Assembly (NCBI RefSeq): GCF_004101785.1
Contig: NZ_CP035130.1
Span: forward strand, 868,001 to 932,000
DNA from: Gudongella oleilytica
GTDB lineage: Bacteria; Bacillota; Clostridia; Tissierellales; Tissierellaceae
Direction: 5' to 3'
DNA: 64,000 nucleotides
Part shown: piece after piece, positions 8,714 through 19,400 of the stretch
How positions within the stretch are numbered: the first letter of the stretch is position 1
Layout: every line of letters begins with the position of its first letter
Notes under the pieces: model-generated
What the model saw: the letters and a program-made list of their open reading frames with translations, nothing else
Database searches by the model: none
What the model was told of the DNA's origin: nothing
Position numbers and translations under genes: made by a program

Positions 8714-8752
8714 AAGTATAAGGCAATCGAAAACATATTAGTCAGATGGATA

Positions 8753-8789
8753 AGATGGCTTCCACATTGAGGAAGTCTTTCTTTTTTTT
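8753..8789 (+). terminator. Terminator after the GrdX-like gene
   Basis: GGCTTCC (8758-8764) pairs with GGAAGTC (8771-8777) with one G-U pair, followed shortly by a run of eight T. Confidence 0.65.
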
Positions 8790-8835
8790 GCTTTTGTATG
8801 ATAAAATATCAATATGACTGACAGGGAGTGAGATC

Positions 8836-11800
8836 ATGAAGAAAAACTTTGCACACCTACACGTTCATACTGAATACAGCCTTCTGGACGGTTCTATAAG
8901 GATAAAGGATCTTATCTCTCAGACCAAGGCACTTGGCATGGACTCTATTGCAATTACCGACCATGGTGCTATGTTTGGTGTGGTCCAGTTTTTTCAGGAG
9001 GCAAAGAAGCAAGGCATTAAGCCAATACTCGGTTCTGAGGTATACGTTGCTATTAATAGCAGATTTGACCGGGATCCAAAGGATAAGAGTCAATATCACC
9101 TCGTATTACTGGCAAAGAGCAACAAAGGCTATGAGAATCTTATGAAGGTGGTTTCGGAGGGGTATGTTAACGGATTCTACTATAGACCGAGAGTAGATCA
9201 TGAGATACTTGAAAAATACAGCGAGGATATAATCTGTTTGTCTGCATGCCTTGGTGGAGAGGTACAGCAACAGCTTCTTGACAATAACTACCAAAAAGCC
9301 AGGGAGACTGCCTTGCTATATGACAGGATATACGGCAGAGGGAATTTTTTTCTTGAGCTTCAGGATCATGGTATACGTGAGCAGGTCGTCGTAAATGAGG
9401 AGCTTAGAAAACTAAGCAGAGAGACAGGCATTCCTTTGGTCGCAACCAATGATGTCCATTATCTAAGGAAAGAGGACGCAAGGGTGCACGACGTTCTGTT
9501 ATGTGTTCAGACAGGAAAGACAGTTGTCGATGAGGATCGGATGAAATTCCCATCGGAAGAATTTTACCTTAAGGCACCGGATGAAATGGAGGATCTTTTC
9601 CCTGAAGATATCGCTGCTTTGATGAACACTGTTGATATTGCCGAACGCTGCAATGTAGAGCTGGAGTTTGGTAAACTCCATCTCCCAAGCTATAAGGTTC
9701 CTGAAGGATCAGATAAGGAAGTATATTTCAGAAACCTTTGCATTGAAGGCCTTCGAAACAGATACCACGATATTACTCCTGAAATAATGGAGCGCTTTGA
9801 ATATGAGCTTTCAGTCATAACTCAGATGGGGTATATAGATTATTTCCTTATTGTATGGGACTTTATAAAATATGCCAGAGACAACGGGATAATGGTAGGA
9901 CCAGGAAGAGGATCGGCAGCTGGAAGCATAGTATCCTATGCCTTGAATATAATCGACATTGACCCTTTGGAGTACGGGCTTCTCTTTGAAAGATTCCTTA
10001 ACCCGGAGAGAATAACTATGCCTGATATAGACATAGATTTCTGTTACGAGAGACGTGAGGAAGTGATCCAGTACGTCATTGAGAAGTACGGAGCAGACAG
10101 GGTTGCCCAGATCGCGACATTTGGTACGATGGCAGCCCGTGGAGCTATAAGGGATGTTGGCAGGGCTGTAAATATGCCTTACGGAGAAGTGGATTACATT
10201 GCCAAACAGATACCTGCAGAGCTTGGGATAACCATAGACAGAGCTCTTGAAATAAGCAAGACGTTAAAGACTGAGTATGACGAAAACCCGGAGACACGGC
10301 AGCTAATTGATCTGGCAAGAGCAGTTGAAGGACTACCAAGACACACCTCCACTCATGCCGCAGGTGTCGTGATTTCAAAGGAGCCAATCACCAAATATGC
10401 TCCACTATTGAGGAACAACGACGCCATTACCACCCAGTACACAATGCTTGAGCTGGAGGAATTAGGTCTGTTAAAAATGGATTTTTTGGGTCTTAGAACT
10501 CTTACAGTAATTAGGGATTCCGTTGACCTGATCAAGCGTGAGCATGGAAGGGAGATAGATTTTTCCAGGCTGTCGATGGATGACCCCAAGGTACTACAGT
10601 TGTTTGCCAGGGCAGAGACTCTTGGGATTTTTCAGTTTGAAAGTGCCGGCATGAGAGCATTCCTGAAGGAGCTAAAGGCGGATGCTTTTGAGGACCTTAT
10701 CGCTGCGAATTCGCTGTTCCGGCCGGGGCCTATGAACCAGATACCAACCTTTGTAGCCTGCAAGCACGATCCATCCCTTATTACCTATCTCCACCCAACT
10801 CTGGAGCCGATACTGGATGTTACCTACGGCTGCATAGTGTATCAGGAGCAGGTAATGGAAATAGTGAGAAAGCTCGGTGGATATTCCTTTGGAAGAGCAG
10901 ATCTTGTAAGAAGGGCAATGGGAAAGAAAAAGATGGATGTGATGGAGAAGGAAAGAAGGAACTTCATCTACGGACAGACAGATGAAAATGGAGAAATTTT
11001 GCTTACAGGAGCCATAAGGAATGGGGTGGACGAGACCACTGCCTCCAGAATATTCGACCTGATGATAGATTTTGCCAACTATGCATTCAATAAGTCACAC
11101 TCTGCGGCATATGCTGTTATCGCTTACAGAACTGCATGGTTAAAGGTATACTATCCTGTGGAATTCATGGCTGCACTGATATCCTCTATCATGGGAAATA
11201 CATCGCAGGTATCGCTGTATATTCAGGAATGTAAAAGACTGAATATAGAGGTTCTGCCTCCTGATATAAATCACTCAGAGGGCAAATTCACAGTAGACAA
11301 AGCAAGGATAAGATATGGCCTGTCAGCGGTGAAGAATGTGGGAGATAACCTAATCAATGCAATAATACAGGCGAGGAATGACGGAAGATTTAACAGCTTC
11401 ACTGAATTCATCGAGAGAATCGAGAAAACTGACAGCTCAGTAATGAATAAGAGAGCTGTTGAAAGCCTTATAAAAGCGGGTGCAATGGATTCTCTCGGAG
11501 CCAACAGAGCTCAGCTGTTGTCGATATTTGAAAAGACGATAGACGGGATCCACTCGGACAGAAAAAGGAATCTTGAAGGACAATTCTCCCTTTTCGACAA
11601 TGGTAAAACCAGCTACGATGATAAACTGCCTGACCTTAGGGAATTTCCCCAAAATACTCTATTGCAGATGGAAAAGGAAATTTTGGGTATATACATCTCC
11701 GGGCACCCATTGATGCCTTACGAAAGAGAAATCAAACTGCTTTCAACCTTCTCAACAGCGGATTTGATCTCAGAGGGCATGGATGGACAAATGGAGCCTG

Positions 11801-12300
11801 CGGGAGCAAGGGACGGACAGAGGGTTGCAATAGCTGGATTGGTGATTGAAAGGAAAAACAAGGTCACAAGAAACAATAATATGATGGCATTTGTGACACT
11901 TGAGGATCTGTATGGAGCGATAGAGTGTATAGTTTTCCCAGCCATTTATGAAAAAAGCTCAAATCTTATAGAGGAAGACAGCATTGTACTTGTTGAGGGA
12001 AGGCTATCAATATCAGAAGTTGAGGATCCTAAGATTATTGTTGAAAAGATTTCTCCGATCAAAAAGCTTAACTTTGAAAAAATATATCTTAAGCTTCAGA
12101 GATCCACAAGACCTGATATCCTCGGCGACGTCAAGGGTATTCTGTCTAAATATCCGGGAGAAACACCGGTCTATGTATTTTTCGAGAAGGAGAATAAAAT
12201 GGTTGCGGCCGACAGGAGCCTGTGGATCAAAAAAGGAAGCAGTGAGGCCATTGAGGAGCTGCAAGATCTTTTAGGCAAGGATTGCGTGAAATTGTCCTGA
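8836..12300 (+). CDS. dnaE: DNA polymerase III subunit alpha, DnaE type
   Basis: Replicative polymerase of the C family, 1154 residues, the normal length of the non-exonuclease DnaE type. Domains in order: PHP (HLHVHTEYSLLDGS at the start), palm/fingers with GPGRGSAAGSIVSYAL and the catalytic MPDIDIDFCYERR, the helix-hairpin-helix region, and an OB-fold (AIAGLVIERKNKVTRNNN). The ATG is preceded by GGGAGTGAGATC. Whether it is the main or the accessory polymerase depends on a PolC gene elsewhere. TAAAAT near 8812 may be its -10. It is followed by glycolytic genes, as in several Clostridia. Confidence 0.97.
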   Translation: MKKNFAHLHVHTEYSLLDGSIRIKDLISQTKALGMDSIAITDHGAMFGVVQFFQEAKKQGIKPILGSEVYVAINSRFDRDPKDKSQYHLVLLAKSNKGYENLMKVVSEGYVNGFYYRPRVDHEILEKYSEDIICLSACLGGEVQQQLLDNNYQKARETALLYDRIYGRGNFFLELQDHGIREQVVVNEELRKLSRETGIPLVATNDVHYLRKEDARVHDVLLCVQTGKTVVDEDRMKFPSEEFYLKAPDEMEDLFPEDIAALMNTVDIAERCNVELEFGKLHLPSYKVPEGSDKEVYFRNLCIEGLRNRYHDITPEIMERFEYELSVITQMGYIDYFLIVWDFIKYARDNGIMVGPGRGSAAGSIVSYALNIIDIDPLEYGLLFERFLNPERITMPDIDIDFCYERREEVIQYVIEKYGADRVAQIATFGTMAARGAIRDVGRAVNMPYGEVDYIAKQIPAELGITIDRALEISKTLKTEYDENPETRQLIDLARAVEGLPRHTSTHAAGVVISKEPITKYAPLLRNNDAITTQYTMLELEELGLLKMDFLGLRTLTVIRDSVDLIKREHGREIDFSRLSMDDPKVLQLFARAETLGIFQFESAGMRAFLKELKADAFEDLIAANSLFRPGPMNQIPTFVACKHDPSLITYLHPTLEPILDVTYGCIVYQEQVMEIVRKLGGYSFGRADLVRRAMGKKKMDVMEKERRNFIYGQTDENGEILLTGAIRNGVDETTASRIFDLMIDFANYAFNKSHSAAYAVIAYRTAWLKVYYPVEFMAALISSIMGNTSQVSLYIQECKRLNIEVLPPDINHSEGKFTVDKARIRYGLSAVKNVGDNLINAIIQARNDGRFNSFTEFIERIEKTDSSVMNKRAVESLIKAGAMDSLGANRAQLLSIFEKTIDGIHSDRKRNLEGQFSLFDNGKTSYDDKLPDLREFPQNTLLQMEKEILGIYISGHPLMPYEREIKLLSTFSTADLISEGMDGQMEPAGARDGQRVAIAGLVIERKNKVTRNNNMMAFVTLEDLYGAIECIVFPAIYEKSSNLIEEDSIVLVEGRLSISEVEDPKIIVEKISPIKKLNFEKIYLKLQRSTRPDILGDVKGILSKYPGETPVYVFFEKENKMVAADRSLWIKKGSSEAIEELQDLLGKDCVKLS

Positions 12301-12334
12301 ATGTTAGGGGTATAAAAAGTTAAAGGAGGTAGCT

Positions 12335-13294
12335 ATGAAGACAATCGGAGTTCTAACCAGCGGAGGCGATGCGCCTGGAATGAATGCTGCAATAAGAGCA
12401 GTAGTAAGAGCCGGGATTTATAATAACGTAAGAATGCTTGGAATACAACAGGGCTACCAGGGACTGATCAATGGTGATCTTGACGATATGGACGTTTCCT
12501 CAGTGGCTGACATTTTGCATAGAGGCGGCACGATCCTTAGAACTGCAAGGTCTGAGGAGTTCATGACACCTGAAGGGTTCAGGAAGGCCCTTAACGTTAT
12601 AGATGTATATAACATGGATGGGCTGGTGGTCCTGGGAGGAGATGGAAGCTTCAAGGGAGCAAGGGAGCTGGCAAAGGTTGGAGTAAACACCATTGGGATA
12701 CCCTGTACTATCGACAATGATCTGGCCTATACCGACTACACCATAGGTTTCATGACCGCAGTGGAGACCGCGGTAGATGCAATAGGAAAAATAAGGGACA
12801 CATCCTCTGCCCATGGGCGGGCAAATGTTATCGAGGTAATGGGGAGACATTGCGGTGATATTGCACTATATGCCGGAGTGGCTGGTGGTGCGGAGAGCAT
12901 TGTAGTTCCTGAAAAGGATTTTGATGTTGAAGAAATCTGCCAAAGGCTTCTCAAGGGCAGGAATAGAGGAAAGCTGCACCATATAATAGTATTTGCAGAG
13001 GGAGTAGGAAATGCCTATGAGCTCACAAAGGAGATTGAGGAAAAGACAGGCATAGAGACCAAGCTTACTGTATTGGGATACATTCAAAGGGGGGGGAGTG
13101 CTTCATCTTTTGACAGAATACTTGCCAGCAGGATGGGCATGAGAGCAGTTGAGCTCCTGCTGGATGGGAAATCAAACCGTGCATTGGGATTTAAGTGCAA
13201 TGAGATCGTCGATGTAGACATAAACGAGGCACTATCCATGAAAAAGAATTTTGAGGATGATCTTTACGAGACAGCCAAGGTGCTGTCTATTTAG
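12335..13294 (+). CDS. pfkA: ATP-dependent 6-phosphofructokinase
   Basis: Phosphorylates fructose 6-phosphate to the 1,6-bisphosphate, the committed step of glycolysis. The 319-residue protein has the bacterial PfkA layout: [18 protein letters not shown] at the N-terminus, GGDGSF in the nucleotide loop (glycine here favours ATP over pyrophosphate), catalytic PCTIDND, the MGRHCG segment, and LGYIQRGG near the C-terminus. AAAGGAGGTAGCT precedes the ATG. It is 11 bases upstream of pyk and both surely form an operon. Confidence 0.97.
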   Translation: MKTIGVLTSGGDAPGMNAAIRAVVRAGIYNNVRMLGIQQGYQGLINGDLDDMDVSSVADILHRGGTILRTARSEEFMTPEGFRKALNVIDVYNMDGLVVLGGDGSFKGARELAKVGVNTIGIPCTIDNDLAYTDYTIGFMTAVETAVDAIGKIRDTSSAHGRANVIEVMGRHCGDIALYAGVAGGAESIVVPEKDFDVEEICQRLLKGRNRGKLHHIIVFAEGVGNAYELTKEIEEKTGIETKLTVLGYIQRGGSASSFDRILASRMGMRAVELLLDGKSNRALGFKCNEIVDVDINEALSMKKNFEDDLYETAKVLSI

Positions 13295-13305
13295 GAGGAA
13301 TTTAT

Positions 13306-15063
13306 ATGATGAAGAAAACCAAGATAGTGGCTACCATAGGGCCAGCCTCTGAATCAGAGGAGATGTTGAGAAAACTTATAGCACAGGGAGTAAATGTGTG
13401 CAGGCTAAATTTTTCACATGGAAGCCACGAGGAACATCAGGTAAGGATAGATGCTATAAAGAAGGTCAGACAAGAGATGAATGCTCCGGTTGCAATTATG
13501 CTGGATACAAAGGGGCCTGAGATCAGACTTGGCAAATTCAAGGACGGAGTGGTCGAGATCAAGCAAGGTCAGGAGTTCACACTGACCACCAGAGAGGTAG
13601 AGGGCGATTCAAGCATGATCACTGTCTCCTACAAGGATATGCCAAATGACGTTTCCATAGACGGGATCGTGCTTATAGATGATGGTCTTGTAGAATTCAA
13701 GGTCGTTGATAAAACTGAAACAGACATAAAATTGATTGCGCTTAATGAAGGAATCTTAAAGAACAATAAGGGTGTAAACGTGCCCAATGTCAGCATAAAT
13801 CTTCCCGCTCTCACTGAAAAGGATATTGGAGACATCTTATTCGGAATAAGGAATGAGGTTGATTTTATAGCAGCTTCCTTTGTAAGAAAAGCATCAGACG
13901 TAAATGACATAAGAAGGATCCTAGAGGAGAATGGCGGGCTCGATATCGACATAATATCCAAAATAGAAAATCAGCAGGGCCTGGATAATATTGATGAAAT
14001 AATAAATGTCTCCGACGGAATAATGGTGGCAAGAGGAGATCTTGGCGTCGAAGTCCCGACAGAGGAGATCCCGCTTATCCAAAAGACCTTGATCAGAAAG
14101 TGCAATCAGGTTGGCAAGCCTGTAATAACAGCAACTCAGATGCTTGATTCCATGATAAGAAACCCAAGGCCTACCAGAGCCGAGGTAACTGACGTAGCGA
14201 ATGCTATCATTGACGGAAGCAGTGCGGTCATGCTCTCAGGAGAGACCGCTGCGGGGAAATACCCCCTTGAAGCAGTGAGGACAATGTACAATATATGCAT
14301 AAACACTGAAAATTCTCTTGATTACAGAGAGATCCTGAAGATCAGGTCAGGTGCAAATGAGATCACTACTACCAACGCAATTTCCAAGGCAACGGTTAAT
14401 ACTGCTCAAGACCTTGGGGCTAAGGCAATAATAACAGCGACATCTTCAGGTTATACATCCAGAGCCATATCCAAGTTCAGACCCAAGGCTCCAATAATAG
14501 CAGTCACCACCAAACCTTACGTCGTAAGAAAGCTGGCCCTTGAATGGGGAGTGCACCCCATCCTTGCTCCTGCCTGTGAGTCTACTGACGAGGTACTTGA
14601 CAATTCAATCCATGCGTCAATGGAGGCGGGATTTGTAGAAGAGGGAGATTTGGTCGTTATAACTGCGGGCATACCCGTAGGACTTTCAGGAACAACGAAC
14701 CTTATAAAAGTACACACCATAGGAAAAGTACTTCTTACAGGCATGGGAATTGGAAACAGGGTAGGAACAGGCAGGGTAGTTGTTGGGAACTCGGAGGATG
14801 AGCTATTGTCCAAGTTTGAAGATGGAGATGTTCTTGTATGCAGAGCAACCTATAGAGACATGGTCAAATTTATGGAAAGAGCCTCAGCAGTCATAGCTGA
14901 GGAAGGAGGACTTACATCCCACTGTGCCATAGTAGGCCTGAATCTGAACAAGCCAACAGTAGTCGGTGCAACAAATGCCACACAGCTTCTTAATGAGGGA
15001 GACATAGTCACTGTCGACGGAATCACAGGACAGGTTTACAAAGGTGAAGCAAAAGTGTTATAA
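13306..15063 (+). CDS. pyk: Pyruvate kinase with C-terminal PEP-utilising domain
   Basis: Transfers phosphate from PEP to ADP, ending glycolysis. The catalytic part (about residues 1-470) has KIVATIGPAS, the CRLNFSHGSH motif, DTKGPEIR, the ISKIENQQG catalytic lysine region and MVARGDLGVE. A further domain of about 110 residues (roughly 475-585) carries GGLTSHCAI, the swivelling PEP-utiliser histidine domain found in Bacillus-type pyruvate kinases. Total 585 residues is typical of that type. GGAGGAATTTAT precedes two adjacent ATG codons; the first is used. Operon with pfkA. Confidence 0.97.
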   Translation: MMKKTKIVATIGPASESEEMLRKLIAQGVNVCRLNFSHGSHEEHQVRIDAIKKVRQEMNAPVAIMLDTKGPEIRLGKFKDGVVEIKQGQEFTLTTREVEGDSSMITVSYKDMPNDVSIDGIVLIDDGLVEFKVVDKTETDIKLIALNEGILKNNKGVNVPNVSINLPALTEKDIGDILFGIRNEVDFIAASFVRKASDVNDIRRILEENGGLDIDIISKIENQQGLDNIDEIINVSDGIMVARGDLGVEVPTEEIPLIQKTLIRKCNQVGKPVITATQMLDSMIRNPRPTRAEVTDVANAIIDGSSAVMLSGETAAGKYPLEAVRTMYNICINTENSLDYREILKIRSGANEITTTNAISKATVNTAQDLGAKAIITATSSGYTSRAISKFRPKAPIIAVTTKPYVVRKLALEWGVHPILAPACESTDEVLDNSIHASMEAGFVEEGDLVVITAGIPVGLSGTTNLIKVHTIGKVLLTGMGIGNRVGTGRVVVGNSEDELLSKFEDGDVLVCRATYRDMVKFMERASAVIAEEGGLTSHCAIVGLNLNKPTVVGATNATQLLNEGDIVTVDGITGQVYKGEAKVL

Positions 15064-15100
15064 TCCACATTATAAATGACAATGCGAGGAGTATGGTAAG

Positions 15101-15742
15101 ATGATAGAAGGCAGAATAGAGACTGAAGAGCTTTATGCCCTTATAAGAAAGAGAATAATCCAGCTTCAGTACCAACCTGGGGAGATACTGAACGAAGCAG
15201 ATCTTGCAGATGAATTCGGTGTCAGCAGAACGCCGGTCAGAAGGGTTTTCCAGCTGCTTAGTACAGATAAGCTGATCAATGTAGTACCCAGATACGGAGC
15301 GCAGGTTGCACCAGTTGATTTCAGGAGAATGAAGGCCGTATTCGAGGTTACCAGGGAGTTGGATCCCTTTGCAACAAGACTTGCAGTAGAGAGGATCAGC
15401 AAGGATAAAATCCACGAGCTACAGGAGATAGTGGACAGGATAAACAAATACCATATTGAAACTGACTACCAAAAGGCCATCGACGACGACGAAAAATTTC
15501 ATGAGATAATTCTGGAAAGCTGTGGCAACGAGTGGCTTCAGGACATACTAACCTCGCTTCACTACCACACAGAAAGGCTTTGGCACTATTGTGAAAGCTA
15601 TTTCAACAGCATCGATCTTTTTTCAGAAACTCTGACAAGTATCCTTGAAGCAATCAAGGATGGTGACTCTGAGAAAGCAGAGCAGCACTCAAGAGACCAT
15701 ATAGATCAATTCGTATCAAGAATTAAAAGTGAAATGCTATAG
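15101..15742 (+). CDS. GntR family transcriptional regulator (FadR/FCD-like subgroup)
   Basis: 213-residue regulator with an N-terminal winged helix (residues about 10-75; LADEFGVSRTPVRRVFQLL is the recognition region) and a C-terminal all-helical FCD-type ligand domain. The histidine in DEKFHEIILESCGN and that in AEQHSRDHIDQF fit the metal-binding set of FCD domains. It starts 37 bases after pyk, preceded by GCGAGGAGTATGG. Its target is unknown; proximity to glycolytic genes is suggestive only. Ligands of this subgroup are usually carboxylic acids. Confidence 0.88.
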   Translation: MIEGRIETEELYALIRKRIIQLQYQPGEILNEADLADEFGVSRTPVRRVFQLLSTDKLINVVPRYGAQVAPVDFRRMKAVFEVTRELDPFATRLAVERISKDKIHELQEIVDRINKYHIETDYQKAIDDDEKFHEIILESCGNEWLQDILTSLHYHTERLWHYCESYFNSIDLFSETLTSILEAIKDGDSEKAEQHSRDHIDQFVSRIKSEML

Positions 15743-16057
15743 AGTATAGGTAAATCTCATCCAAAAATGACTTGGAGCCGTTGGTGTATTCGTAGGTCTT
15801 TTGGTCCCATTCAACAGACTTGTAAATATTATATACGTAATAAAAGGATATGCCGGGATATTTCTGCTGGTATTTATGACAATAAAAAGAGTAAGAGTCT
15901 CTGTTTTGAAGGGGAATACTCTGAAACAGATTACATGATGCAATTAAGCCTGAGGGAAGCACCTCAGGCTATTTTTTTACCTCAAATCCTTCTCAACCCA
16001 TATAAACACTGGTATAATAATTTGGTGATACGAAATATCCTTGAGGGGGAGTAGAGC
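15743..16057. other. Gap between gntR and the MATE gene
   Basis: This 315-base stretch has no convincing gene. Short readings exist on both strands (for example minus 15962-15723) but lack a ribosome site and family resemblance; they may be decayed coding sequence. The only clear element is the terminator at 15947-15978. GAGGGGGAG near 16044 is the ribosome site of the next gene. Confidence 0.5.
15947..15978 (+). terminator. Strong intrinsic terminator
   Basis: AGCCTGAGG (15947-15955) pairs perfectly with CCTCAGGCT (15962-15970) around a six-base loop, followed by A and seven T. Confidence 0.9.
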
Positions 16058-17422
16058 TTGAAGAGCAGCAGAAAAGAACTAATTCTAAACGGAAACATCT
16101 ATAGGGTGCTCCTTACTCTTTCAATACCTCTAATGGTAAACAGTATGATCCAAACGATGTACAATTTGGTGGATGGTATATGGGTCAGCAGGATATCATC
16201 TGTACATTTTGCAGCAACTTCATTCGTCTTTCCAGTAAATTTTCTCTTTATTGCACTTGGTATCGGACTTTCCATAGCTGGAACGTCAATACTCTCCCAG
16301 CTTGTGGGATCTGGCAGGGAGGAGCTCGGCAGGAGATACACAACTCAGATAATAGCAGCCTCCGTGCTGCTTTCAGTTGTTTTTGCAATAATTGGCTTTA
16401 TGCTAAGTCCTTTTATCGTCAAGTCCATGGGAGGCACAGGTGATATCCTAAAGTATGGGAACATCTACCTTAGGATCACTTTTTTGGAGTTGCCCTTCAT
16501 ATTTCTTTTCTTCAATATCAACTCAATAAAAAATGCCCAGGGGGATACTCTCACTCCTACTATCTTAAGCGGCATATCGGCTCTTATGAACATGATCCTG
16601 GACCCAATCTTTATCTTCACCTTTGGGGGGGGTGTTGCGGGAGCTGCGTGGGCTACTGTTCTCTCCAGAGCTCTCCTCGCCGGTTATGGAGCAAAGCTGA
16701 TATTCGACAGAAACAATATCCTAAGACCTGATTTCAAGAATTTCAGGTTTGATAAGAGTATTCTTGATGAAATCATAAGAGTAGGACTTCCTGCTACAAT
16801 AGGTCAGTCAGGCGCAGCCTTTGGCTTCATAATACTGAACGGCTTCATCGTTTCCTATGGAACTGCAACTATGGCAGCATTTGGAATGGTTAACAGGATA
16901 ACATCTCTGATAATGCAGCCGGCGATGGGAATAGGAGCAGCTTTAACAGCAGTTATTGGTCAAAATATCGGTGCAGGGAAGATCGACAGGTCAAGAGAAT
17001 CCTTCAATAAGGCCAGCATTTTAACTCTTACAATGGGGGTAGTTGGGTGTATTTTTCTATTGATATTTAACGAAAAATTGGTAAATTTCTTCATCCAGTC
17101 TAAGGACGATCCTGAAGTAATCAGACAAGGCATAACTTACATGGCTTATGTTGCCTTTACCATGCCATTGATGGGAATGTTCAGCGTATTTCAGGGTGTT
17201 TTCCAGGGCTCGGGACACACAAGGTACTCAATGGCAATGGAGGTTGGCAGGCTATGGCTCGTCAGGATACCCATGATCCTTCTATTCAAAAACTACACTC
17301 AGCTGGGTTCATCAGGAATCTGGATAGCAATGAGCGCAAGCAACCTGATTGTGGATATTTATGGGTACTATATATACAAGAAGGACAACTGGAGCCAGGG
17401 AATACTAAATTCTGCATCATAG
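16058..17422 (+). CDS. MATE family efflux transporter
   Basis: Multidrug and toxic-compound extrusion protein of 454 residues with about twelve hydrophobic membrane segments in two halves, exporting substrates by Na+ or H+ antiport. The start is a TTG preceded by GAGGGGGAG; no ATG fits. Features of the family include the early LSIPLMVNSMIQTMYNLVD helix and an asymmetric repeat after about residue 230 (VGLPATIGQSGAAFG). It is 13 bases upstream of the ABC-F gene. The substrate cannot be predicted. Confidence 0.92.
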   Translation: MKSSRKELILNGNIYRVLLTLSIPLMVNSMIQTMYNLVDGIWVSRISSVHFAATSFVFPVNFLFIALGIGLSIAGTSILSQLVGSGREELGRRYTTQIIAASVLLSVVFAIIGFMLSPFIVKSMGGTGDILKYGNIYLRITFLELPFIFLFFNINSIKNAQGDTLTPTILSGISALMNMILDPIFIFTFGGGVAGAAWATVLSRALLAGYGAKLIFDRNNILRPDFKNFRFDKSILDEIIRVGLPATIGQSGAAFGFIILNGFIVSYGTATMAAFGMVNRITSLIMQPAMGIGAALTAVIGQNIGAGKIDRSRESFNKASILTLTMGVVGCIFLLIFNEKLVNFFIQSKDDPEVIRQGITYMAYVAFTMPLMGMFSVFQGVFQGSGHTRYSMAMEVGRLWLVRIPMILLFKNYTQLGSSGIWIAMSASNLIVDIYGYYIYKKDNWSQGILNSAS

Positions 17423-17435
17423 GAAAGGGATAATC

Positions 17436-19298
17436 ATGCTTTTGATGACCATCGAATCAGTTTCAAAATCATATGTTGAGAGAAAGTTGGTTGAAGAAAT
17501 CAGCTTCGGAATTAATGAGGGCGACAGGGTTGGTCTGATTGGAATCAACGGGGCAGGAAAGTCGACCCTGCTTAAGCTGCTTGCAGGTCTGGAGGAGCCA
17601 GACTCAGGCAGGATAATAAGAGCCAGTGATGCTGTGGTATCTTATCTTCCCCAAAACCCAAATTTTCTGGACGAAAATACTGTATTGGATCAGGTGTTTG
17701 GTGGTCATTGGGAAAGGATGAGGGTTCTCAGGGATTACGAGAGAACAATCTCAGCCTTGGATACTAAGGATGATCATATAATGATGCTTACAGCTGAGAT
17801 GGACAGGCTAAACTGCTGGGAGCTTGAGGCAGATGCTAAAAACATTCTTACCAGACTCGGGATTACGGATTATAATTCACGGATAAGGGATCTTTCAGGA
17901 GGTCAAAGAAAGAGAGTTGCCCTTGCTACTGCTTTGATCCAGTCATCAGACCTGTTGATCCTGGACGAGCCAACAAACCACCTGGACAATGACACCATAG
18001 AATGGCTTGAAAAAAAGTTGATGGAAAGAAAGGGAGCATTATTCATGGTAACCCACGACAGATATTTCCTGGACAGGGTCACAAACAAGATCATGGAGCT
18101 GGAAGGTGGGAGCATCTACTCCTATGATGGGAACTTTTCATATTTCATGGAGAAAAAGCTTGAGAGGCATGAAAATCTCAAGGCTACAGAAGAAAAGAAA
18201 AAAGCTCTCTATAAAAAAGAACTTGCCTGGATGAGACAGGGTGCCAAAGCCAGGACGACCAAGCAAAAAGCCAGGATACAGAGATTTGAAACTCTTGAGG
18301 ATGAGGTCACAGGTGGAGATAGCTCCGAGTCACTGGATTTTTCAGTTGGGACCTCCAGACTCGGCAAGAAAATAATCGAAGCTAAGGAGGTAACAAAATC
18401 GATCGGGGGCAAGGTCTTGGTAAAGGATTTTACCTATGTTATGACCAGAGGTGAAAGATTAGGAATTCTTGGTGCAAATGGAACCGGCAAGACAACGCTT
18501 TTAAGACTTCTTTCAGGCGAACTGGAGCCGGATTCGGGAGACATCCAGAGAGGGGAAACCCTTAAGATCGGATTTTTCAAACAGGAAACTCCATTTCTTG
18601 ACCCGGAGCAAAGAGCCATAGACTATATCAGGGAGGGAGGAGAATTCATAACCACCTCGGATGGGCAGAAGGTTTCAGCAAGCTCAATGATGGAAAGGTT
18701 CCTGTTTCCAAGAAACGATCACTACACACCCGTAGGAAAGCTTTCAGGTGGAGAACAGAGACGTTTATACTTGTTGAAAATACTTATGGAATCCCCAAAT
18801 ATGCTGCTGCTGGATGAGCCAACAAACGATCTTGATATCAATACCCTACAGATTCTCGAAGAGTATCTGGATGACTTCCCTGGGCCGGTAATAATCGTCT
18901 CACATGACAGATACCTATTGGATAAGCTGGCTGAAAAGCTCCTGATTTTTACAAACGATGGGATCAAAGAATTCACAGGAAATTATGACCTGTTCAGAAA
19001 TGCAGAAAGACAACTTGAAAAAGAGGAAGCAGTCAAAACAAAGCCAGAACCAAAGCGTGATAAAACAAAAGTAAAGGCGAACGGGCTTTCTTTTACTGAG
19101 CTTAGAGAATGGGAAACAATCGAGGAAAGGATAGCTGAGCTGGAGCTAAAGGTTGATGAAAAGTTGAAAGAGATGGAAGCAAATTCTTCAGATTTTGAAA
19201 TTCTAGGACGGCTTATCAAGGAGAAGGAGATCCTTGATTCAGACCTTGAAAAGCTTATGGACAGATGGATGTATTTATCATCGAAGGCTGACAATTAA
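17436..19298 (+). CDS. ABC-F family ATP-binding protein (Uup/EttA-like)
   Basis: Soluble tandem ABC ATPase without membrane domains, 620 residues. First cassette: GINGAGKST and LSGGQRKRVALA, then DEPTNHLD. Second cassette: GANGTGKTT and LSGGEQRRLYLL, then DEPTNDLD. A charged linker between the cassettes (about 245-300) is the ribosome-contacting P-site motif. The C-terminus (about 530-620) is a predicted coiled coil, as in Uup. ABC-F proteins act on ribosomes in the E site to relieve stalling, or protect them from antibiotics. The layout here fits a housekeeping translation factor better than a resistance protein, but this is inference. Confidence 0.93.
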   Translation: MLLMTIESVSKSYVERKLVEEISFGINEGDRVGLIGINGAGKSTLLKLLAGLEEPDSGRIIRASDAVVSYLPQNPNFLDENTVLDQVFGGHWERMRVLRDYERTISALDTKDDHIMMLTAEMDRLNCWELEADAKNILTRLGITDYNSRIRDLSGGQRKRVALATALIQSSDLLILDEPTNHLDNDTIEWLEKKLMERKGALFMVTHDRYFLDRVTNKIMELEGGSIYSYDGNFSYFMEKKLERHENLKATEEKKKALYKKELAWMRQGAKARTTKQKARIQRFETLEDEVTGGDSSESLDFSVGTSRLGKKIIEAKEVTKSIGGKVLVKDFTYVMTRGERLGILGANGTGKTTLLRLLSGELEPDSGDIQRGETLKIGFFKQETPFLDPEQRAIDYIREGGEFITTSDGQKVSASSMMERFLFPRNDHYTPVGKLSGGEQRRLYLLKILMESPNMLLLDEPTNDLDINTLQILEEYLDDFPGPVIIVSHDRYLLDKLAEKLLIFTNDGIKEFTGNYDLFRNAERQLEKEEAVKTKPEPKRDKTKVKANGLSFTELREWETIEERIAELELKVDEKLKEMEANSSDFEILGRLIKEKEILDSDLEKLMDRWMYLSSKADN

Positions 19299-19336
19299 AT
19301 AGTATGTCATATTTCATTATTGTACAGCATAACAGC

Positions 19337-19364
19337 TTGAAGTAAACTTCCAATGTGCTATAAT
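19337..19364 (+). promoter_or_regulatory. Promoter of the PEP carboxykinase gene
   Basis: TTGAAG at 19337-19342 and TATAAT at 19359-19364, 16 bases apart, with TGC before the -10 (extended -10). It is 36 bases upstream of the start codon. Confidence 0.7.
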
Positions 19365-19400
19365 AGTCAGTGTTATGAGGAAAACTGATGGAGGGTAGAC

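Noticed and set aside
15723-15962. Minus-strand reading of 79 codons in the gntR-MATE gap
   Set aside because: It overlaps the end of gntR, lacks a ribosome site and resembles no family I know. At most a decayed remnant.
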